Shown: piece after piece, positions 58,222-64,000 of the stretch
Position numbering within the stretch: the stretch's first letter is position 1
Layout of the letters: each line of letters opens with the position of its first letter
Assembly: GCF_907177275.1 (NCBI RefSeq)
Contig: NZ_CAJSLV010000072.1
Coordinates: 1 to 64,000, forward strand
Source of the DNA: Actinacidiphila cocklensis
Lineage (GTDB): Bacteria; Actinomycetota; Actinomycetes; Streptomycetales; Streptomycetaceae
Reading direction: 5' to 3'
Length of the DNA stretch: 64,000 nucleotides
Position numbers and translations under genes: made by a program
The notes under the pieces: model-generated
What the model saw: the letters and a program-made list of their open reading frames with translations, nothing else
What the model was told of the DNA's origin: nothing
Databases searched by the model: none

Positions 58222-58650
58222 ATGCCGGAGCGACACGAGCTGGACGCCTTCCTCACCCTGGCCGAGGAGTTGCCCTTCGGCCGGACCGCGGAGCGGTTGC
58301 ACCTGTCCACCACCCGGGTCAGCCGGACCATCGGCGAGCTGGAACGCCGCATCGGCGTCCCGCTGTTCAACCGCACCAGCCGCCGGGTGGAACTGACCGC
58401 GGTGGGCAGGCAGTCGGCGGAGGAGGTCCGGCCGTCCTGGGCACGTATCGCCGCCGCGTTCGAGCGGGCGGTCGACACCGGCCGCGGCATCACCGGCACG
58501 CTGAGCGTCGCGTTCGTCGGCGCCGCCGGCGGGCAGCTGCTCGCCGGCGCGACCCCGCCGCTGGAGTGGTGCCTGCACTGGCGTGCCGACGCCGCCACCG
58601 CCCGCGTCCGCGCCTTCAACGAGGCCGCCCTCCGGCTGGTCGGCCGCTGA
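58222..58650 (+). pseudogene. LysR regulator with an internal deletion of its effector domain
   Basis: A 142-residue protein keeps a complete helix-turn-helix (FLTLAEELPFGRTAERLHLS, TTRVSRTIGELERRIG, LTAVGRQSAEE) and the start of the effector domain (GTLSVAFVGAAGGQLLAGA). It then jumps to what looks like the extreme end of a LysR protein (PPLEWCLHWRADAATARVRA). About 140 residues are missing without a frameshift. ATG 58222 is a plausible start. The product could still bind DNA but not an effector, so it may be a constitutive regulator or a dead gene. Confidence 0.6.
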
Positions 58651-58674
58651 CGCCGGCGGCCGCCGGCGCTCCCG

Positions 58675-59829
58675 TCACCGACGCGATCGGGGCCTTCCCG
58701 GCCCGGACGGGATCACCGCGTGCCGGGAGGCGGAGGCGGGGGTGGGGCTGAGGACGAGGAGCGCGATGTCGTCGGCGCGGTGGTCGCCGGTATGAAGAAC
58801 GATCTCCGCGCGTAGCAGGGCGGCGACGTCCGAGTCGTGGACGCGGGCGGCCGCCAGAGCGGCCAGGGTGTCGGGCAAGGGGAAGAAGCGGCCGGTGCCG
58901 TCGCGGGCGTCCGGGACCCCGTCCGTGTAGAGGAGCAGCCCCTCCCCCGGCGCGAGCCGGTCGCGGCACACGGTCACGTCCGTACGCAGCGGGTCGAAGA
59001 GGCCGAGCGGCGGCAGCGGTTCGCCCAGCGCCAGTGGACCCGCCCGCGTGCCCAGCAGATACGGCGGCGGGTGGCCGCAGTTGACGGCGAGCAGCCCGCC
59101 GTCGTCGGTGAGCTGCACCAGCTGGACGGTCGCGAACTCCTCCGCGGCCACGTCCTCGCCCGCGGGGCGCTCGCTCAGATGCCGGTGCATGGCGCCGTCG
59201 AGGCGGTGCACCACACCGGCCAGGTCCTGCTCGTGGTGCGCGGCCTCGCGGAAACTGCCGAGCAGTGCCGCGACCAGGCCGATCGCGGGCAGGCCGTGCC
59301 CGCGCGCGTCCCCGATCAGGGCGCGTACGCCGAACGGTGTGGCCAGCACCTCGTAGAAGTCGCCGCCGACCCGGGCGCCGTGGCTGGCCGACAGGTACTC
59401 GCCGCTGACCTCCACGCCGCCCACCCTGCGCGGCAGCGGGCGCAGCAGCACGTGCTGCGCCGCGACCGCGATCTCCCGCGTCCTGGCCAGCTCCGCAGAC
59501 AGCCGGCTCCTGCGGCCCGCGGTCCACATGCCCGCGGCTATCACGGCCAGTACGGTGCAGGCGGCGCCGGCCGACAGGCCCGAGACGTCGACGGAGTCGT
59601 CGGCGAGGTCGGTGCCGAGCGCGGCGAGGGCGAGGGTGCCGCTGGCGAGGACCGCGCGGCGGCGCGCGCCCGTCGCCAGGCTCAACGCGGGGGTCACGGC
59701 GAAGGCGGGCAGGACGTCGGTGCCCTGGGGCACCTGCCAGGCCAGGACGCCCATCGCGACGACCCAGAGCGCCGACAACGGTGCCCAGGGTGTGCGGCGC
59801 AGGCCGCGGATGGTTCGCATCAGACTCAT
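58675..59829 (-). CDS. membrane PP2C/SpoIIE-type phosphatase
   Basis: A 384-residue protein. N-terminal membrane spans (APLSALWVVAMGVLAWQVPQ, then LSAGAACTVLAVIAAGMW) precede a linker (RLSAELARTREIAVAAQHVL) and the phosphatase (GVEVSGEYLSASHGARVGGD, ALIGDARGHGLPAIGLVAAL, LLLYTDGVPDARDGTG, then HRADDIALLVL). The Asp residues of the SpoIIE/RsbU metal site are present. Such proteins dephosphorylate anti-anti-sigma factors. No partner genes adjoin. Confidence 0.86.
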   Translation of the reverse strand: MSLMRTIRGLRRTPWAPLSALWVVAMGVLAWQVPQGTDVLPAFAVTPALSLATGARRRAVLASGTLALAALGTDLADDSVDVSGLSAGAACTVLAVIAAGMWTAGRRSRLSAELARTREIAVAAQHVLLRPLPRRVGGVEVSGEYLSASHGARVGGDFYEVLATPFGVRALIGDARGHGLPAIGLVAALLGSFREAAHHEQDLAGVVHRLDGAMHRHLSERPAGEDVAAEEFATVQLVQLTDDGGLLAVNCGHPPPYLLGTRAGPLALGEPLPPLGLFDPLRTDVTVCRDRLAPGEGLLLYTDGVPDARDGTGRFFPLPDTLAALAAARVHDSDVAALLRAEIVLHTGDHRADDIALLVLSPTPASASRHAVIPSGPGRPRSRR

Positions 59830-60082
59830 GCGGCCGGCTCCCTTTGCGGCTCTTGGCGTCCCCCGATTGTTCCTTGCGGCCGGGCGCCACGCCCACGCTG
59901 CTCGGGCCGGTCACCCGATCGAGCGAATTCCCTCCGGGGTTCACCCGCCACTCCGCCTCGGCCCGGCGGGGGCTTCCGCGCGGTTCCCCGCGTCCCCTTG
60001 CGGTGATTGCCCCTTGCTGTCGCCTTCACAGTGCCGCTGCACTGTGGCTGAGCGCTCCGTTCTCCCCCAGAGCTTCGCCTGG

Positions 60083-60159
60083 GGGTACCCGCACGCACCC
60101 CTGGGGGCGTGCCCTCTGTGCAGAGGGTGAGCGTTTTTCAGGGGCGCGTGGGGGTACCC
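60083..60159. repeat. intergenic inverted repeat (third copy of the family)
   Basis: GGGTACCCGCACGCACCCCT (60083-60102, with G at 60103) pairs with 60139-60159 over 21 bp with two mismatches. Just before it CCCCCAG AGCTTCGC CTGGGGG (60064-60085) is a small hairpin identical in core to that at 10.36 kb. A CACAGTGC...GCACTGTG hairpin lies at about 60027-60046. The whole 59830-60233 interval contains no gene. Confidence 0.7.
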
Positions 60160-60194
60160 CGGACGCAACGCCACAGCAAGTGGCACCCCCAGGG

Positions 60195-60226
60195 GGGTAG
60201 GGGGCACCCGGGGGTGCCCCCTACCC
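60195..60226 (-). terminator. pheT terminator
   Basis: GGGTAGGGGGCACCC (60195-60209) and GGGTGCCCCCTACCC (60212-60226) form a perfect 15-bp stem with a 2-base loop, 8 bases past the pheT stop. Confidence 0.82.
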
Positions 60227-60233
60227 GGGAGGG

Positions 60234-62717
60234 CTAGGCGCCGCGGAGGGTGGCCTTCGTGCGGGTTGCCGCTGAGGCAACCGCGGCGTCACGCGCCGCC
60301 GAGGCTTCCTCGGCGGTGAGCGTGCGGTCCGGCGCCCGGAAGCGGAGCGCGTACGCCAGGGACTTGCGGCCCTCGCCGATCTGCGGACCGGTGAAGATGT
60401 CGAAGAGGCGTACCGATTCGAGCAGTTCACCGGCGCCCGCGCGCAGCGCCCCCTCCACCTCCGCCGCCGGAACATCCGCGTCGACGATCAGCGCGACGTC
60501 CTGCGTGGCGACGGGGAAGGTCGAGACCCGCGGGCCGCTGGCGCGCTCGCCGCCGGCCTGCTCGACCAGGTCGAGGTCGATCTCCATGGCCGAGGTGCGC
60601 CCGGGCACCCCGAAGGCCTTGGTGACCCGGGGGTGGAGCTCGCCGGCGTGGCCGACGACCTGCTCGCCGGCCAGCAGGACCGCGCACCGCCCGGGGTGGA
60701 AGGGCGCATAGCGGCCGGCCCGTACGGTGAGCTCGACGCCCGCCTCGCGGGCGACGGTCCGTGCGGCCTCGATCGCGTCGGCCCAGCTCGCGGTGTGGCC
60801 CGCGCCCCACCAGCCGGGCAGCTCGCGCGCACCGGCGAGCACCGCGCCGACGCGACGCGGCTGGTCGGGCAGCGCGGCCTGCAGCGCGGCGATCTCCTCG
60901 TCGGTGGGCCGCCGGTCGACCGGCAGCCGCGGCGGGGCGACCCGCTCGGCGGCCGGCAGGAAGACCAGGCCGGTCTCGAAGAGCGCCAGGTCGTGCGCGC
61001 CCCGCCCGCTGTTGCGGCGCAGCGTGCCGAGCAGCCCGGGGATCAGCGTGGTGCGCAGCGCCGGCTCGGTGCCGTCCAGCGGGTTGGCGAGCCGGACCGT
61101 GCGGCGCCGCTCGTCGTCCGCGTCGAGGCCGAGCTGGTCGAAGACCTCGGCGCCGACGAAGGGGTAGCTGGGCGCCTCGACGTATCCCGCGCCGGCCAGC
61201 GCGCGGCCGACCCGGCGGCGCAGCAGCTGCGACTCGGTCAGACCGCGGCCGGCGGGCGGCTGCGGCAGGGTCGAGGGCAGATTCTCGTAGCCCTCGAGCC
61301 TGATGACCTCTTCGGCCAGGTCGTTGGGGTACGCCAGGTCGGGGCGCCAGGACGGCACGGTGACGGTCAGCTCGTCGCTGCCCAGGACGTCGCAGCCGAT
61401 CTCCTGGAGGCGGCGTACGACGGTCTCCCGGCCGTACTCGGTGCCGGCGACCCGGTCGGGGTGGTCGGCGGGCATCGCGATCGTGCGCGGCCCGGCGGGC
61501 GAGACGATCTCGGTGACGCCGGGCTCCGCGGTGCCGCCCGCGAGGCCGACCAGCAGGTCCACCGTGCGCTGGGCGGCGGCGGAGGTGGTCAGCGGGTCGG
61601 TGCCGCGCTCGAAGCGGCGGGACGCCTCGGAGCCGAGCTTGTGCCGGCGCGAGGTGCGCGCGATCGGGATCGGCGCGAAGTGCGCGGCCTCGATGACGAC
61701 GTCGGTCGAGCCGCCGTCGGCGATCTCGGTGTGCGCGCCGCCCATGACGCCGGCGAGCCCGATGGGTCCCGAGTCGTCGGTGATGACCAGGTCCTCGGCG
61801 TCGAGGACCCGCTCGGCGCCGTCCAGGGTGGTCAGCTTCTCGCCGGGCTGCGCGCGGCGGACGCCGATCGGCCCGTCGATCCTGGTCCTGTCGTAGGCGT
61901 GCAGCGGCTGGCCCAGCTCGAACATCACGTAGTTGGTGACGTCGACGGTGAGCGAGATCGGGCGCATGCCGACCTTCTGCAGCCGGCGCTGGAGCCAGAT
62001 CGGCGAGGCCGCCTCGGGGTCGAGGCCGGTGACCGTCCGCGCGGTGAAGCGGTCGCAGCCGTCCGGGGCGGCGATCCGCACCGGGTAGCCGTCGCCGTTG
62101 TGCGCGGGCACGTCGAGCAGCGCGGGGTCGCGCAGCGGCACCCCGTAGGCGATGGCGGCCTCGCGGGCGACGCCGCGCAGCGACAGGCAGTAGCCGCGGT
62201 CGGGGGTGACCGCGATGTCCAGCACCTCGTCGACCAGCTCCAGCAGCTCGATCGCGTCGGTGCCGGGCTCGGAGCCGGGCGGCAGCACGATGATGCCGTC
62301 GTGGTCGTCGCCCATGCCCAGCTCGCGGGCGGAGCAGATCATGCCGTGCGAGGTGTGGCCGTAGGTCTTGCGGGCGGCGATCTGGAAGTCGCCGGGCAGC
62401 ACGCCGCCGGGGAGGATCACCACGACCAGGTCGCCGACGGCGAAGTTGCGGGCGCCGCAGACGATCTCCTGCGGCTCACCCGTCCGGTTGGCGTCCGCGA
62501 CGTCGACGGTGCAGAAGCGGATCGGCTTCTTGAAGCCCTCCAGCTCCTCGATGGTCAGGACGCGGCCGACCACCAGCGGCCCCTTGAGGCCGGCGCCGAG
62601 CTGCTCGACGGTCTCGACCTCCAGGCCGGCGGAAATGAGCTTGGCCTGGACGTCGCGGCCGGTGACTCCGGCGGGCAGGTCGACGTACTCCCGCAGCCAA
62701 GAAAGCGGGACCCGCAT
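60234..62717 (-). CDS. pheT: phenylalanyl-tRNA synthetase beta subunit
   Basis: An 827-residue beta subunit. N-terminal EMAP-type tRNA-binding domain ([20 protein letters not shown], then [16 protein letters not shown]), B3/B4 editing region, B5 domain and a C-terminal anticodon-binding FDX-ACB domain ([40 protein letters not shown]). It pairs with PheS to form the alpha2beta2 enzyme. The pheT ATG overlaps the pheS stop, and a terminator hairpin ends the operon. Confidence 0.97.
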   Translation of the reverse strand: MRVPLSWLREYVDLPAGVTGRDVQAKLISAGLEVETVEQLGAGLKGPLVVGRVLTIEELEGFKKPIRFCTVDVADANRTGEPQEIVCGARNFAVGDLVVVILPGGVLPGDFQIAARKTYGHTSHGMICSARELGMGDDHDGIIVLPPGSEPGTDAIELLELVDEVLDIAVTPDRGYCLSLRGVAREAAIAYGVPLRDPALLDVPAHNGDGYPVRIAAPDGCDRFTARTVTGLDPEAASPIWLQRRLQKVGMRPISLTVDVTNYVMFELGQPLHAYDRTRIDGPIGVRRAQPGEKLTTLDGAERVLDAEDLVITDDSGPIGLAGVMGGAHTEIADGGSTDVVIEAAHFAPIPIARTSRRHKLGSEASRRFERGTDPLTTSAAAQRTVDLLVGLAGGTAEPGVTEIVSPAGPRTIAMPADHPDRVAGTEYGRETVVRRLQEIGCDVLGSDELTVTVPSWRPDLAYPNDLAEEVIRLEGYENLPSTLPQPPAGRGLTESQLLRRRVGRALAGAGYVEAPSYPFVGAEVFDQLGLDADDERRRTVRLANPLDGTEPALRTTLIPGLLGTLRRNSGRGAHDLALFETGLVFLPAAERVAPPRLPVDRRPTDEEIAALQAALPDQPRRVGAVLAGARELPGWWGAGHTASWADAIEAARTVAREAGVELTVRAGRYAPFHPGRCAVLLAGEQVVGHAGELHPRVTKAFGVPGRTSAMEIDLDLVEQAGGERASGPRVSTFPVATQDVALIVDADVPAAEVEGALRAGAGELLESVRLFDIFTGPQIGEGRKSLAYALRFRAPDRTLTAEEASAARDAAVASAATRTKATLRGA

Positions 62718-63838
62718 CAGATCTCCATCCCGAACGGGAGGGTGAAGCGCACGTCACCCTCGACGATGTCTCGCATGTCCTCGACGTTGTGGCGGAACAT
62801 CAGCATCCGCTCGATGCCGAAGCCGAACGCGAAGCCGCTGTACTTCTCCGGGTCGACGCCGCACGCGGTGAGCACCCGGGGGTTGACGACACCGCAGCCG
62901 CCGAGCTCGATCCAGCCCTCGGAGGAGCAGGTGCGGCAGGGGCGGTCGGGGTTCCCGACGGAGGCGCCGCGGCACACGTAGCAGAGCATGTCCATCTCGG
63001 CGGACGGCTCGGTGAAGGGGAAGTGGTTGGGCCGCAGCCGGGTGGTCATGCCCTCGCCGAACAGCGAGACCACCATGTGGTCCAGGGTGCCCTTGAGGTC
63101 GGCCATGGTCAGGCCCTCGTCCACCGCGAGCAGCTCGACCTGCGCGAAGACCGGGGTGTGGGTGGCGTCGAGCTCGTCGGAGCGGTAGACGCGGCCCGGC
63201 GCGATCACGTAGACCGGCAGCTCGCGCTCCAGCAGGGCACGGATCTGCACCGGCGAGGTGTGGGTGCGCAGCACGACACCGGACTCGCCGCTGCCGCCGG
63301 CACCCTCGACGAAGAAGGTGTCCTGGGTCTCGCGGGCCGGGTGGTCGGGCGGGAAGTTCAGCGCGTCGAAGTTGAACCACTCGGCCTCGACCTCGGGGCC
63401 TTCCGCGACCTCGTAGCCCATGGCCGTGAAGATGTCCTCGATCCGCTCGGACAGCGTGGTGAGCGGGTGCCGCGCGCCGGCCGTGCGGCGGTCGTACGGC
63501 AGGGTGACGTCGACGGCCTCCTCGACCAGGACCCGCGCGTCGCGCTCGGCCTCCAGTTCCGCCTGCCGGGCGGCCAGTGCCTGGTTGACCGCGCCGCGGG
63601 CCTGGCCCACCCGCTTGCCCGCCTCGGCCTTGGCCTGCGGGGGCAGGGCGCCGATCTCGCGGTTGGCGAGCGCCAGCGGCGAGCCGCCGCCGGTGTGCGC
63701 GGTCTTCACATGGGTGAGCGCTTCGAGGTCGCCGGCGGCCGCGACGGCGGCGAGTGCGTCGCTGCGCATCCGCTCGATCGCCTCGGGCTTGAGGGCCTCG
63801 ACCTCGACAGGGTCGTACGACTTATTCGGTGCCGACAT
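62717..63838 (-). CDS. pheS: phenylalanyl-tRNA synthetase alpha subunit
   Basis: A 373-residue alpha subunit with the class II core: [33 protein letters not shown]-like motif 2 loop ([15 protein letters not shown]), [20 protein letters not shown] (motif 3). A Cys pair region ([20 protein letters not shown]) is a small zinc-type insert as in some PheS proteins. The N-terminal coiled coil (about residues 1-90) binds tRNA. ATG 63838 follows GGGAAGAG. Confidence 0.97.
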   Translation of the reverse strand: MSAPNKSYDPVEVEALKPEAIERMRSDALAAVAAAGDLEALTHVKTAHTGGGSPLALANREIGALPPQAKAEAGKRVGQARGAVNQALAARQAELEAERDARVLVEEAVDVTLPYDRRTAGARHPLTTLSERIEDIFTAMGYEVAEGPEVEAEWFNFDALNFPPDHPARETQDTFFVEGAGGSGESGVVLRTHTSPVQIRALLERELPVYVIAPGRVYRSDELDATHTPVFAQVELLAVDEGLTMADLKGTLDHMVVSLFGEGMTTRLRPNHFPFTEPSAEMDMLCYVCRGASVGNPDRPCRTCSSEGWIELGGCGVVNPRVLTACGVDPEKYSGFAFGFGIERMLMFRHNVEDMRDIVEGDVRFTLPFGMEI

Positions 63839-64000
63839 CTCTTCCCGTTCCGAAATGGATGATGTTGGGGGCGCCTCGCGTGCCGACCTTCCGGTGGAGG
63901 CTCTGCCCGACCGGACACATGCCAGGGCACGAGTCTACTGGCGCTCGGGGGACCGGCGGTTTTCGCCCGTCCCGGAGGGCTGACGCACGAGCTTCCGGAG
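63839..64000. other. pheS upstream region, no gene seen
   Basis: No complete gene in the last 162 bases. On the minus strand TAGACT at 63932-63937 is a possible -10 element. No Phe-rich leader peptide or T-box was recognised. Confidence 0.4.

Overview
This 64 kb window is high-GC actinomycete chromosome, almost certainly from Streptomyces or a close relative. The evidence is the GTG/TTG starts, the strong third-position G/C, the argCJBDRGH order, WXG100 and lipoprotein genes, a CebR-type operator, a Ser/Thr kinase, a PP2C/SpoIIE phosphatase, and intergenic inverted repeats with GCGCAGTT and CCCCCAG cores.

Layout. 0-2.5 kb: a clipped gene, two small conserved genes and a membrane-anchored Ser/Thr kinase. 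2.8-5.2 kb: a translationally coupled pair of acyl-CoA dehydrogenases behind a KstR2-like palindrome. 5.4-8.1 kb: an uncharacterised three-gene locus (585-aa protein, lipoprotein, WXG100 protein). 8.1-15.6 kb: a leftward corrinoid block (cobL, a BluB-CobT fusion, a cobA/cysG siroheme-type protein) followed by a TrmH-type methyltransferase. 15.8-26.2 kb: acetyltransferases, a methyltransferase, the metNIQ methionine importer, small membrane proteins, a sigma-like protein, a glycerophosphodiesterase, a lysophospholipid acyltransferase and a solute-binding lipoprotein. 26.1-33.9 kb: the arginine cluster argC-J-B-D-R and argG-H, with a recognisable promoter before argC and before argG. 34-39.9 kb: housekeeping and conserved genes.

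Between LysR and a conserved gene, at 38.9 kb, is a tRNA-like sequence whose 3' half precedes its 5' half. Both acceptor strands and the flanks that would form the anticodon stem are complementary. From 40 to 45.7 kb lies an acquired, decaying island. It holds a frameshifted remnant of a glycosyl-hydrolase-like gene, a DHA2 exporter, a TetR ligand-binding domain with no DNA-binding domain, and an NphB/CloQ-type aromatic prenyltransferase. It also holds a serine-recombinase scrap, a TetR/SDR divergent pair that has lost both 5' ends, a SnoaL-like remnant, a 40-bp perfect palindrome, and a transposase ORF fusing IS1380-like and ISAs1-like halves.

45.8-53.5 kb is a polysaccharide-degradation region: a GH2 enzyme with ricin-type lectin domain, a GHL10 protein, and a GH74-CBM2 xyloglucanase behind a perfect CebR-type box. 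53.7-60.2 kb carries a hydroxyacyl-CoA dehydrogenase, a two-gene polysaccharide ABC exporter with a divergent TetR, and a damaged stretch (truncated FAD oxidoreductase, NTF2-like gene, LysR with an internal deletion). It ends with a PP2C phosphatase. The window closes with pheST.

All family assignments come from reading motifs in the translations. No database search was run.
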